Source of the DNA: Candidatus Omnitrophota bacterium
GTDB lineage: Bacteria > Omnitrophota > Gorgyraeia > Aquiviventales > Aquiviventaceae
Length of the DNA: 14,959 nt
Direction of reading: 5' to 3'
Assembly (NCBI GenBank): GCA_016206585.1
Contig: JACQRE010000077.1
Coordinates: 1-14,959 of the forward strand
Part shown: positions 6,319 through 14,959 of the stretch, in pieces
Numbering within the stretch: the stretch's first letter is position 1
Layout: every line of letters begins with the position of its first letter
Notes under the pieces: model-generated
Told to the model about the DNA's origin: nothing
The model's database searches: none
What the model saw: only the letters and a program-made list of their open reading frames with translations
Translations under genes and position numbers: made by a program

Positions 6319-7418
6319 CCCACCACCTGCGCCTCGCGGCGGCATCCCGCCGCGGCGAAGTCAGTCATGTGACGAGAACAACGACAGTCGTCTGTCATCT
6401 TCGCGCCTTGCCGCAGGCGAGGCGGCGCAGGTGGTGGGACCCGCGTCAGGCCCAGCATCGCCAACAGCGCGCCGGCGATCCACAATCGCACGATCACCTT
6501 GGGCTCGCTCAGGCCTCCCAGATGGAAGTGGTGGTGGATGGGTGCCACGCGGAAGATGCGCCGTTTGCCCCGCCATTTGTACGAGGCGACCTGCAGCATC
6601 ACGGAGAGCGCTTCCACCACGAACACTCCGCCGACGATCAGCAGCCAGAGCGCCGTGTGGGTCAGGAGGCTGATCGTGCCCAGCGCCGCCCCAAGGCCCA
6701 GCGCTCCCACGTCGCCCAGGAACACGGAGGCCGGAAAGCTGTTGAACCACAGAAAACCCACGCACGCGCCGGCCAGGCTCGCGCACCACGGCACGAGGAC
6801 GCGGCTGGGCCCGTCGCCAGCCAGCGCCCAGCACCCCAGCACCAGCAGCACGATGGCGACGCACCCGGCCGCCAACCCGTCCATGCCGTCGGTCAGATTG
6901 ACGGCGTGGGCGCACCCCGCGATGACGAGCATCGCGAACGGCACCCACGCCCATCCGAGCTCCACGCTCCGGTTGAGCCAGGGCAGCTCGACGGCGCTGT
7001 ACGGGTGGGAGGGCGAGGAGGTGGCCAGGCCGACGCCGGCACCCACCGCGAGGGCCACGAGCAGCTTCGGCCGGCTGCGCAGCCCGAGGGCGTTGACGCC
7101 GCGGAACTTCAGCCAATCATCGACCAGCCCCACCGCGCCCACCCCGAGCACCGCGGCGAGGACGAGCCAGCCGTCCCGCTGTCCCAGGCCGCCAGCGAGC
7201 GCGGCGACGAGGATCCCGACCGCCAGCACGCAGAGGCCGCCCATGGTGGGCGTCGAGGACTTGGTGGCCTGGTAGGCGAGCAGCGGGGGGCAGTCCTCGT
7301 AGCGGGCGGGGGCAATGGCCTGCGCACGCGAGAGCCAACGGATCGTCCACCGCCCGAACAACAGGCAGCCCCCCGCGCTGATGAAGAACATCAGCGCGGC
7401 TTCAGCGAGCGAGTTCAC
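6315..7418 (-). CDS. mraY: Phospho-MurNAc-pentapeptide transferase, with an element-encoded C-terminal tail
   Basis: MraY transfers phospho-MurNAc-pentapeptide from UDP to undecaprenyl phosphate in the inner membrane, making lipid I. The product has 367 residues with about ten hydrophobic segments. Seen: TPTMGG at 56-61, the Asp pair in LVDDWLK at 98-104, NLTDGMDGLAAG at 174-185, VFLGDVGAL at 232-240 and the HHH loop PIHHHFHLGG at 293-302. The normal family C-terminus would fall around residue 327. The last 40 residues (about 328-367) are Pro/Arg-rich and then Cys/His-containing, unlike MraY, and are encoded by the palindromic element at 6318-6439. The start is GTG at 7418, overlapping murF; ATG at 7391 is an alternative that would shorten the first membrane segment. 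Its TGA overlaps the murD ATG (ATGA). Confidence 0.95.
   Translation of the reverse strand: MNSLAEAALMFFISAGGCLLFGRWTIRWLSRAQAIAPARYEDCPPLLAYQATKSSTPTMGGLCVLAVGILVAALAGGLGQRDGWLVLAAVLGVGAVGLVDDWLKFRGVNALGLRSRPKLLVALAVGAGVGLATSSPSHPYSAVELPWLNRSVELGWAWVPFAMLVIAGCAHAVNLTDGMDGLAAGCVAIVLLVLGCWALAGDGPSRVLVPWCASLAGACVGFLWFNSFPASVFLGDVGALGLGAALGTISLLTHTALWLLIVGGVFVVEALSVMLQVASYKWRGKRRIFRVAPIHHHFHLGGLSEPKVIVRLWIAGALLAMLGLTRVPPPAPPRLRQGAKMTDDCRCSRHMTDFAAAGCRREAQVVG
6318..6439. repeat. 122-bp imperfect palindromic element at the mraY/murD junction
   Basis: The ends 6318-6333 and 6424-6439 are perfect 16-nt inverted repeats (TCCCACCACCTGCGCC and its complement). Four more pairs follow at 6334-6337 with 6417-6420 after a 3-nt bulge. 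Inside are a perfect 7-bp hairpin with a 4-nt loop (6336-6342 with 6347-6353) and a 5-bp hairpin (6404-6408 with 6415-6419). An alternative inner stem pairs GCGAAG at 6355-6360 with CTTCGC at 6399-6404, enclosing ACGAC/GTCGT at 6381-6385 and 6387-6391. Transcribed, this would fold into a long branched hairpin. It lies fully inside the end of the mraY frame and its edge touches the murD ATG. No transposase and no obvious target duplication are visible, so it resembles a MITE-like or REP-like dispersed repeat, which is inference. Confidence 0.75.
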
Positions 7419-8804
7419 GCTGCACGCGTTGGTAGTGTTGGACCAGGAAGTCGGTGACCTGCTCGAGGTTGAGCTTGCGTGAGCCTTTGACCAGCAGGCC
7501 GTCGCCCTGCTGCAGGACCGACGGCAGCTGCTGGAGCAATTCCTGGACCGTGCGGTAGGTGGTCACCCCGTCCGGCCTGGTCTCGCGCACCCCGTGCGCC
7601 ACCTGGTCGGCATATTCGCCGACCGCCATCACCGCATCGATGCCCAGCTGGCTCGCCAGCCGCCCGATCGCCTGATGGGCGGAGGGCGCATAGGTGCCGA
7701 GCTCTAGCATGTCGCCGACGATCGCGATCTTCCGGCGCACCTCAAGGTCGCGCAGCGTCTCCAGGGCGCGGGCGAACGAGAGAGGGTTCGCGTTGTAGCA
7801 GTCGTTGAGGATCGTCAGGCCGTTGCACCGGAGCACCTGCGAGCGCAGCGGCACCGCCTGGAACGATGCCAGCCGCTCCTTCGTCACCGACAGCGGCACC
7901 CCCATGGCCCATACGCAGGCGATCGCCGTCAGCGTGTTCTCCACGTTGTGGTAGCCGATGAGCGGGACGGTCCACTGGGTGATCTGGTCGCGCAGCCGCA
8001 CGCGCATCTGTTCGCCGGAGCGCTCGATGTCCAGCGCCTGGAGATCACACCGGTCGGTCGTCCCGAACGTCACGACCCGCACCCCCCGCTTGAGACGGCG
8101 CGGGGCTTCCAGACAGATGTCGAGCTGGTCACCCGGCAGGACGACGGACCCGTCCATGGGGAGCGCATCCAGCAGCGACAGCTTCTCGTTGAGGACGCCG
8201 AGCAACGAACCGAAGAACTCCAGGTGGACCGGGCCGACGTTGGTGATCACCGCGGCGTCCGGCTCGACGATCGAGGCCAGATACGCGATCTCGCCGGGGT
8301 GGTTCGAGCCCAGCTCCACCACCGCCACGCGGTGCGCGGGAGCGATCCGCAGGAGCGTCAGCGGTACGCCGATGTGGTTGTTCTGGGTACCCACCGTCCT
8401 CAGCACCGTGTCCGGGCCGCCCAGCAGGTGCGCGATCAGCTCCTTCGTCGTGGTCTTCCCGCAGGAGCCGGTCACCGCGATGACGGGCACGCGGGAGCGG
8501 CGCCGGTGGTCGCGCGCCAGATCGCCCAAGGCCGCCGTCGTATCGTCGACCAACACCGTCGGGAGCGAGCCGGCCCCGTTCGTCAGGGCCGGCAGCCGCG
8601 AGACGATCAGGCAGGAGGCCCCCCGGTGCACCGCCTCGTTGATGAACTCGTGGCCGTCCAGGCGATGCCCGTGGATGGCGACAAAGGCCTCACCCGGCAG
8701 GAGGCAGCGGGAGTCAATGGAGATGCCGCTGACCGGCTGATCGATCGCCCCGCGCAGGAGCCGCCCGCCGGTGGCCTCCAGCACGCGGCGAACCGTCCAC
8801 GCAC

Positions 8805-8808
<4 letters not shown>
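7402..8808 (-). CDS. murF: UDP-MurNAc-tripeptide : D-Ala-D-Ala ligase
   Basis: MurF completes UDP-MurNAc-pentapeptide by adding the D-Ala-D-Ala made by Ddl. The product has 468 residues, normal length. Seen: N-terminal DSRCLLPGEAFVAI at 32-45, ATP loop GSCGKTTT at 114-121, TQNNHIGVPLTLL at 141-153, ELGSNHPGEI at 165-174, NVGPVHLEFFGS at 190-201, NDCYNANP at 335-342 and VGDMLELG at 364-371, then VKGSR near the C-terminus. The ATG overlaps the murE TGA (ATGA). The 3' end overlaps the mraY GTG start by 17 nt, so the three genes are probably translationally coupled. Confidence 0.97.
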
Positions 8809-10322
<1,514 letters not shown>

Positions 10323-10341
10323 GCTGTCCGTTCCCCTTGGT

Positions 10342-12096
10342 TCACGGCCACTTCGCCACGACGCCCGACCCCGGTGCTTTCACGGCGATCCCCGCCGCGG
10401 ATTGCCGCGGCAGCTCCCAATACGCCGCAAGCTGTTCCACCACCCGCTTGAACATCGGCGCGGACACCACACCGCCGAAGTAGAGCGGACGCGGCTCATC
10501 GACGCAGATGACGATCACAAACCGTGAGTCGGGCACCGGCCCCAAGCCGACGAAGGAGGCGACGAAACGGCTGTGGGAGTAGCGGCCGGTTGGCTCCAGC
10601 TTCTGAGCCGTCCCGGTTTTACCGGCCACCGTGAGGCCCTGGACATTCGCCAGCTGGCCGGTGCCCGACTCGACGACACTGACAAGCATCCGTTGAACGG
10701 TGTGCGCGGTTTCGGAGCTGATGATCCGGACGGGCGCTGCCTGGGCGTGGGAGCGCACCACGCGGCCGTCCGGTGTTTGGACGCGATCGACGATGAAGGG
10801 ACGGACTCTGAATCCGCCGTTGGCGATGACCGCCGTCATCACCGCCAATTGCAGAGGGGTCACCGCAATCTCCTGTCCGATCGGCACGATGAACGGCGAG
10901 AGCCTGGACCACCTCGACGGCGGGCTGAGGATCCCGCTGACCTCGCCCGGGAGGTCGACGCCGGTCTTCTGGCCGAAGCCGAAGGCCCGGATGTGCCGGT
11001 AGAGCTCGTCCGGCTTGAGCCGCTGCGCGGCTTTGGCGGTGCCGATGTTGGACGAGTAGGCGACGACGTCGTGAAACGAGAGTGCGCCGTGGGGGCGGTG
11101 GTCGTGCAGGACGTGCCGGGCCACCGTGGGGTAGGAACCGTTTTCGCAGAACACCGGCTCCTCGGGCGTGATGCGGCCTTCCTCGATCAGCGCGGCGGCC
11201 GTCACCACCTTGAAGGTGCTGCCCGGCTCGAAGAGATCGGTGACGGCGCGGTTGCGCCGGAAGTCCGCCGGTGCCTCCGCCGGCTTGTTGGCGTCGAAGG
11301 ACGGCGCGTTGGCCATCGCCAGAATGGCGCCGGTGTCGGGGTCCATCACGATGATGGAGCCGCCCTTCGCATGGTACTTCTTGACCCCCCACGCGAGGCT
11401 CTCCTCCGCCGCCTGCTGGACAATGCTGTCGATCGTCAGCACGACGTCGTAGCCGTCGACCGGGTCCGTCTGCGTCGTCCAGGGACCGATCAGGAGGTCG
11501 CCCTTCGCATCGCGCAGCGTCGCGCGCCACCCATCCTGTCCTTTGAGAACGCCGTTGAGCGTCAGCTCGAGCCCCTCCAGCCCCTGCTGATCGACGTCGA
11601 CGAATCCGAGGAGATGGCCGGCCATGCGCCCGTGCGGATAGAACCGCTTCAGCTCTTCCAGTACCCCGATCCCTTCGTCGCGCATCGTCGCCAGCGGGGA
11701 CATGACGGTATGATCCACCTGCCGGGCCACCCAGACGAATCCCTTGTCCCGCTCCAGCCGCTCCCGGATCCGGTCGGCGCTGCGCCCGGTCATCTTCGCC
11801 AGCCGGTTGGCCATCTCGCGCTTGCCGGTCACCTGCCGGGCGTTGGCGTAGACCGACGGCACGGGAATGCTCACCGCCAGCATCGTCCCGCTCCGGTCGA
11901 AGATGGCGCCGCGGGATGCCCGCAGCGGCTGAGTCGCCTGGTGCTGAGCCCGGGCGATCGCGCTGAGCTGCGGCGCGGACACCACCTGGAGCCAAAGGCA
12001 GCGAAGCCAGAGGACCCCGAGCAGCCCGAGGCCGATGAGCAGCACCGCAGCGATCCGGTCATTCGTCGTCCGCACGTTGACGTGCGTGGGGCGCAT
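10342..12096 (-). CDS. ftsI: Septal peptidoglycan D,D-transpeptidase (class B PBP, FtsI/PBP3)
   Basis: FtsI crosslinks septal peptidoglycan as the partner of FtsW. The product has 584 residues. A single membrane anchor lies at about 15-36, followed by the N-terminal pedestal starting with RASRGAIFDRSG at 59-70. The transpeptidase domain has all three penicillin-binding motifs: S293-T-F-K296 (catalytic Ser and Lys in EPGSTFKVVTA), S348-S-N350 (SxN) and K493-T-G495 (KTG in VAGKTGTAQK). IVMDPDTGAILAMAN at 249-263 is typical of class B PBPs. No C-terminal PASTA domain is present; the protein ends about 90 residues after KTG. The position between ftsL and murE supports FtsI rather than the elongation enzyme PBP2. 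The gap to murE is 19 nt. Confidence 0.95.
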   Translation of the reverse strand: MRPTHVNVRTTNDRIAAVLLIGLGLLGVLWLRCLWLQVVSAPQLSAIARAQHQATQPLRASRGAIFDRSGTMLAVSIPVPSVYANARQVTGKREMANRLAKMTGRSADRIRERLERDKGFVWVARQVDHTVMSPLATMRDEGIGVLEELKRFYPHGRMAGHLLGFVDVDQQGLEGLELTLNGVLKGQDGWRATLRDAKGDLLIGPWTTQTDPVDGYDVVLTIDSIVQQAAEESLAWGVKKYHAKGGSIIVMDPDTGAILAMANAPSFDANKPAEAPADFRRNRAVTDLFEPGSTFKVVTAAALIEEGRITPEEPVFCENGSYPTVARHVLHDHRPHGALSFHDVVAYSSNIGTAKAAQRLKPDELYRHIRAFGFGQKTGVDLPGEVSGILSPPSRWSRLSPFIVPIGQEIAVTPLQLAVMTAVIANGGFRVRPFIVDRVQTPDGRVVRSHAQAAPVRIISSETAHTVQRMLVSVVESGTGQLANVQGLTVAGKTGTAQKLEPTGRYSHSRFVASFVGLGPVPDSRFVIVICVDEPRPLYFGGVVSAPMFKRVVEQLAAYWELPRQSAAGIAVKAPGSGVVAKWP

Positions 12097-12105
12097 CAGG
12101 TGCCA

Positions 12106-12498
12106 TCAATCTGCGGTGTCGCCGCCGGCAGCCTCATCGTGGTCCAGGGCTGCCAGGGTGCGCCCAAGCGTCCGGTCAGCCGCAGGCCCCGACCGGGCGG
12201 ATCCCGCCGTCATCGTCCCGGGCCGCGTGCTCGCGGCCGCCGGATGAGCCGGTGACAGGGTTGACCATGCGACCAGCTTCAACTGCCGGTCCTTGACGAC
12301 CTGGGCCAGACGAGCCGGCGAGGACAATCCCGCGATCTGCACGTTCAGCCAGGACACGTCGGTCTGCCGGGCGTGCAGCTGATGCATCCGCTCGCCCACC
12401 GCATACCCTTTCATGACGACCGCCGTGCGCTGTGCTACTTGGAGGCAGCCCAACGCGACGATGAAACCGATCAGCAGGAACCACTGCCGCACACGCAT
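12106..12498 (-). CDS. ftsL: Cell division protein FtsL-like
   Basis: A 130-residue bitopic membrane protein in the ftsL position between rsmH and ftsI. A short basic cytoplasmic end (MRVRQ) precedes one membrane segment at about 6-24, then a periplasmic helix that could form a coiled coil (about 25-57), then LSSPARLAQVVKDRQL at 58-73, which resembles the conserved FtsL C-terminal pattern of Ser-Pro-x-Arg followed by a helix. In E. coli FtsL joins FtsB and FtsQ and activates FtsWI. Residues from about 80 on are rich in Ala, Ser, Pro and Thr and look disordered, longer than many FtsL tails. FtsL sequences diverge strongly, so the call rests on topology, position and the LSSPAR motif. The start overlaps the rsmH stop; ftsI begins 9 nt after its stop. 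Confidence 0.82.
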   Translation of the reverse strand: MRVRQWFLLIGFIVALGCLQVAQRTAVVMKGYAVGERMHQLHARQTDVSWLNVQIAGLSSPARLAQVVKDRQLKLVAWSTLSPAHPAAASTRPGTMTAGSARSGPAADRTLGRTLAALDHDEAAGGDTAD

Positions 12499-13457
12499 CA
12501 GCGCCGCTCAATCGCTCGCAGCTTGGCGGAGCGCGCCCGCGGATTGGCGGAGCACTCGGCGGCGGACGGGGGCACCGGCTTCTTGGTCAGCACCGTCCAC
12601 CATCCCTCCCGCACCCCCTGCGCAAACGCCCGCTTCACCAGCCGGTCTTCCAGCGAATGGAACGCCAGGATCACCGCCCGGCCGCCCGGCTTGAGGAGTC
12701 TGGGCAGGCGTTCCAGGAGCGACGCCAGGGCGCCCAGCTCATCGTTGACCGCCATCCGCAGCGCCTGGAACGTCCTGGTCGCGACGTGGAGCCGGCCGTG
12801 ACGCGCTGAAGCCGGCACCGCCTGCGCGATCAGACGGACGAGTTCGGCCGTGGTGCGGATGGGGCGGCTGTGGCGCGCCTGCACGATGCGCTGGGCGATG
12901 CGCCGCGCGAACCGCTCTTCGCCCAGCTCGTCGAGCAGCCGGGCCAGCTCCTCTGCCGGCAGCTCGTTGACGAGCGATTCGGCCGTCTCCTCCTGTTCGT
13001 CATCCATGCGCATATCGAGCGGCCCGTCCTTGGAGAAGCTGAAGCCGCGGTCCGGCCGGTCCACCTGCATGCTGGACATGCCCAGATCGAGCAGCAGGCC
13101 GTCGAGGCCCCCGATCTTCAACTCATCGAGGAGCGCGTGGAGATCGCGGTAGTTGCCGTGAACGAAGGTGATTTGCGGGGTGAATTCCGTGAGGCGCTTG
13201 CGGGCCAGATCGAGAGCTTCGCGGTCGCGGTCGACGGCGATGAGGTGCCCTTGCGGCAGCAGGTGGGGAACGATCATGAGGCTGTGGCCGCCGGCTCCGA
13301 CGGTGCCGTCCGCGATCACCGCACCGGGCTTCGGAGCGAGGAGCTGCACGGCCTCGGCACCCATCACCGGTTGGTGCCAGGCCGCGGGCGGTTGACGGAT
13401 CATCGTGGCGAGGGCCGTCACGCCCCCAGTCCGTTCGTCATCTCGCTCCACCCGCAT
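12498..13457 (-). CDS. rsmH: 16S rRNA (cytosine-1402-N4)-methyltransferase
   Basis: RsmH (MraW) uses S-adenosylmethionine to methylate N4 of C1402 in the ribosomal P site. The product is 319 residues, usual for the family. Seen in order: WHQPVM at 27-32 (family HxPVL), the SAM loop DGTVGAGGHS at 50-59, VDRDREAL at 75-82, LLLDLGMSSMQVD at 121-133, FSKDGPLDMRMD at 141-152, then AFHSLEDRLVKRAF and a C-terminal NPRARSAKLRAIER. The first 25 or so residues are not conserved; the ATG at 13457 is used because no internal start (GTG near 13420, ATG at 13403) has a better placed Shine-Dalgarno. Its TGA overlaps the ftsL ATG by one base (TGATG), indicating translational coupling. Confidence 0.95.
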   Translation of the reverse strand: MRVERDDERTGGVTALATMIRQPPAAWHQPVMGAEAVQLLAPKPGAVIADGTVGAGGHSLMIVPHLLPQGHLIAVDRDREALDLARKRLTEFTPQITFVHGNYRDLHALLDELKIGGLDGLLLDLGMSSMQVDRPDRGFSFSKDGPLDMRMDDEQEETAESLVNELPAEELARLLDELGEERFARRIAQRIVQARHSRPIRTTAELVRLIAQAVPASARHGRLHVATRTFQALRMAVNDELGALASLLERLPRLLKPGGRAVILAFHSLEDRLVKRAFAQGVREGWWTVLTKKPVPPSAAECSANPRARSAKLRAIERR

Positions 13458-13478
13458 CGCCAGTCGCCGCCGCCAGCG

Positions 13479-13916
13479 TCACTCCAGCATGACGCGCTCA
13501 GCCACTTCCTCGAAGCTCTGCCGCGAGCTCTCGTAGAACGCCTGCCACTTCTCTTTCGACCAGATCTCCATCCGGCTGGAGACCCCGACGATCACGACGT
13601 CCTGCTTGATCTGGGCGAACTCTTTCAGCGTCTTGGGGAGCAGCAGGCGGCCCAGTCCGTCGACCATCACCTCGGCCGCGCCCGAGAAGAACATCCGGTT
13701 GAACTTGCGCCCCTCCCCTTTCGTGAAGGGGATCTGCTTGAACCGGCTCTCGGCGATCCGCCACTCGGATTCGGGAAACAGGAAGAGACAACCGTCCAAC
13801 CCGCGGGTGAGGAACAGCGATTTCACGTCGTGCTCTTTGAGCGCTTGGCGGAATTTGGCGGGGACAATCACGCGGCCCTTGCGGTCGATCGTATGTTCGT
13901 ATTCTCCGTAGAACAT
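13479..13916 (-). CDS. mraZ: Transcriptional regulator MraZ
   Basis: MraZ is a DNA-binding repressor of the dcw operon that forms ring-shaped oligomers. The 145 residues match the family length (about 140-150). It has two tandem SpoVT/AbrB-like domains: the first has DRKGR at 11-15 within MFYGEYEHTIDRKGRVIVP, the second has VDGLGRLLLP at 85-94. Each contains the D-x-x-GR core of the family. The C-terminus is a charged helix (about 121-145). The start is ATG at 13916 with GAGG four bases upstream. It is the first gene after a consensus promoter and the GTGG operator array, and rsmH follows after 21 nt, the universal mraZ-rsmH arrangement. Identification is essentially certain. Confidence 0.97.
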   Translation of the reverse strand: MFYGEYEHTIDRKGRVIVPAKFRQALKEHDVKSLFLTRGLDGCLFLFPESEWRIAESRFKQIPFTKGEGRKFNRMFFSGAAEVMVDGLGRLLLPKTLKEFAQIKQDVVIVGVSSRMEIWSKEKWQAFYESSRQSFEEVAERVMLE

Positions 13917-13946
13917 CGGGCCTCACAGGCTCGCGTCTGATCATTT

Positions 13947-13971
13947 ACCACATTCTTCCACTTCCATCCAC
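13947..13971 (-). promoter_or_regulatory. MraZ operator: three GTGG repeats at 10-bp spacing
   Basis: The minus strand carries GTGGA, GTGGA and GTGGT with their first bases at 13971, 13961 and 13951, an exact 10-bp period with 5-nt spacers. MraZ is known to bind short direct repeats of the TGGGN / GTGG type with this spacing ahead of its own gene, so autorepression is the natural reading. The array begins about 14 nt after the -10 element, so bound MraZ would cover the early transcribed region. The repeats are seen directly; the binding is inferred. Confidence 0.8.
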
Positions 13972-13984
13972 AACGACGCCCAAA

Positions 13985-13990
13985 ACTATA
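13985..13990 (-). promoter_or_regulatory. -10 element of the mraZ (dcw) promoter
   Basis: On the minus strand this reads TATAGT, one base from the TATAAT consensus, 18 nt downstream of TTGACA. The expected transcription start is near 13977, giving a leader of about 60 nt before the mraZ ATG at 13916. Confidence 0.82.
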
Positions 13991-14008
13991 CCTTCCCAGC
14001 CCCATTGC

Positions 14009-14014
14009 TGTCAA
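14009..14014 (-). promoter_or_regulatory. -35 element of the mraZ (dcw) promoter
   Basis: On the minus strand this reads TTGACA, a perfect sigma70 -35 consensus. It lies 18 nt upstream of a TATAGT -10 element. A/T-rich sequence just upstream (about 14015-14040) could act as an UP element. It sits in the only sizeable intergenic gap, facing mraZ, and is the best candidate for the main promoter of the whole cluster. Confidence 0.85.
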
Positions 14015-14117
14015 GACAAAAAGCATCAATTTCTACGTAACATTAAGCGGCTGAAGGCGTGAGCGCAGGCCGGGAGACGGTGGGGATGGTGCGCGGAACT
14101 GGAAGAAACGGAAGCGG

Positions 14118-14959
14118 TTAGCGGGAGGAGGAGCGGGCGAAAACCCGGCGGGCGCGGCTCACATCGCGCCGGATCTGCGCGCGCAGCGCCTCGGGGCTTG
14201 GAAAGCAGCGTTCGCCCCGCAAGCGGGCCAGCAGAGAGACGGCGACTGGGCGGCCGCGCAGCGTGCCTGAGAAGTCAAGGACATGGACTTCGCAGACGAG
14301 CGGCCCGGAGCCGAAGGTGGGGCGCACGCCGAGATTCATCACCCCCCCACCTATCAGTTCGCCGGGGACGAAGTGGCGCACCGCTCCAATGGAGTGGAGC
14401 CGCACGGCGTAGACGCCGCACGGCGGGAGCACCTGGGAGGTCAGATGGAGATTGGCCGTCGGGAACCCGAGGCGGCGGCCGCGGCCGGCCCCCCGCACGA
14501 CGCGCCCATGGAGCTCGGGCGAGCGCCCGAGCAGCTGGCGCGCCGCGGCCAACCGTCCCTCGGCGATGAGGCGGCGGATGCGCGAGCTGGAGACTGGCAG
14601 CCCGCCGCGGCGGACCTGCGGGACGGCGACGATGCGCAGGCCGTGCCGCGCGCCGATCGCCCGCAGCACCTCCATGTTGCCGCGGCGGTTGCGGCCGAAG
14701 AGGAAGCCTTCTCCGACGACCAACCCCACCGCGCGCAGCCGGCGAACCAGCACCTGCTCGGCGAACTGCGTCGCGGTCAGCCGGGCGAACGGTTTCGTGA
14801 AGGGGATCACCCAGATCCACGTGACACCCAGCGCGCGCAGCCGCTCCACTCTGGCCTCCAGCGGCATGAGCGTGGGGTGCGGCGATCCTGGATCAAGCAC
14901 GGTCTGGGGATCGGGATCGAACGTGATCACGGCCCCGGTGCCGCGCAGCCGACGCGCCA
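14118..14959 (-). CDS. ribF: Bifunctional riboflavin kinase / FAD synthetase, N-terminus cut by window edge
   Basis: RibF phosphorylates riboflavin to FMN and adenylates FMN to FAD in the cytoplasm. About 279 residues are visible. The frame stays open to the window edge, so the GTG at 14930 is an internal Val and the usual first strand with its nucleotide-binding motif lies outside. Seen: ITFDPDP near the edge (the family usually has TFDPHP), VGEGFLFGRNRRGN, then SSSRIRRLIAEGRL, all of the nucleotidyltransferase half. The C-terminal riboflavin kinase half follows with GRGRRLGFPTANLHL, GVYAVRL, GGGVMNLGVRPTF, EVHVLDFSG and a closing ERCFPSPEALRAQIRRDV. The stop is TAA, the only TAA among the intact genes here. 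It lies 201 bp upstream of mraZ on the same strand, but mraZ has its own promoter, so ribF is probably a separate or readthrough unit. The His-to-Asp change in DPHP is a mild oddity. Family assignment is secure. Confidence 0.95.
   Translation of the reverse strand, partial: ARRLRGTGAVITFDPDPQTVLDPGSPHPTLMPLEARVERLRALGVTWIWVIPFTKPFARLTATQFAEQVLVRRLRAVGLVVGEGFLFGRNRRGNMEVLRAIGARHGLRIVAVPQVRRGGLPVSSSRIRRLIAEGRLAAARQLLGRSPELHGRVVRGAGRGRRLGFPTANLHLTSQVLPPCGVYAVRLHSIGAVRHFVPGELIGGGVMNLGVRPTFGSGPLVCEVHVLDFSGTLRGRPVAVSLLARLRGERCFPSPEALRAQIRRDVSRARRVFARSSSR

Larger units (their letters stand above)
13917..14117. other. ribF-mraZ intergenic region
   Basis: This 201-bp gap is the only A/T-richer stretch in the window (about 13930-14050). 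It holds the mraZ promoter and GTGG operator array annotated separately. The half nearer ribF (14041-14117) shows no convincing ORF and no hairpin with a T-run, so no ribF terminator can be called. Confidence 0.8.

Noticed and set aside
14041..14117. Terminator after ribF
   Set aside because: Only weak inverted pairs (around GGCCTGCG/CACGCC) and no following T-run.

Overview
This window is a near-complete dcw (division and cell wall) cluster, all on the minus strand and read from high to low coordinates: ribF (partial) - mraZ - rsmH - ftsL - ftsI - murE - murF - mraY - murD - ftsW - murG - murC - murB - ddl (partial, interrupted). The gene order is canonical. The DNA is GC-rich. MurE carries the DNPR signature for meso-diaminopimelate, so the wall is probably of the Gram-negative A1-gamma type. 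I cannot place the organism firmly. The GC content, the protein style and the heptamer and palindromic repeats between genes suggest an uncultivated lineage; an Omnitrophota-like bacterium is my low-confidence guess from memory, not from a search.

Layout: 14118-14959 is the 3' part of ribF. 13917-14117 is the only substantial intergenic region (201 bp). It holds a strong sigma70-type promoter and three GTGG repeats spaced exactly 10 bp apart, read as the MraZ operator. From mraZ (13916) to ddl the genes are packed with gaps of at most about 21 nt or with short overlaps: ATGA junctions at murE/murF, mraY/murD, murD/ftsW and murG/murC, TGATG at rsmH/ftsL, and longer overlaps at murF/mraY, ftsW/murG and murC/murB. 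This implies one long, translationally coupled mRNA. The exception is the 85-nt murB-ddl gap, which is filled by a repeat palindrome.

Function: MurB-MurC-MurD-MurE-MurF and Ddl make UDP-MurNAc-pentapeptide. MraY and MurG convert it to lipid II. FtsW polymerises lipid II and FtsI crosslinks the glycan at the septum, with FtsL as a divisome scaffold. MraZ represses the cluster and RsmH methylates 16S rRNA.

No new enzyme system is visible. The unusual signals are: (1) an in-frame TAG in ddl exactly at the conserved Lys of the MDK motif, with good Ddl homology continuing after it; (2) a 122-bp imperfect palindrome occupying the 3' end of mraY and supplying the murD ribosome-binding region; (3) a 31-nt-arm palindrome of 7-nt units between murB and ddl; (4) four perfect GCAGGAC heptamers forming the end of murD and providing the Shine-Dalgarno of ftsW. 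All three repeats sit at gene 3' ends and leave the downstream start codons intact.
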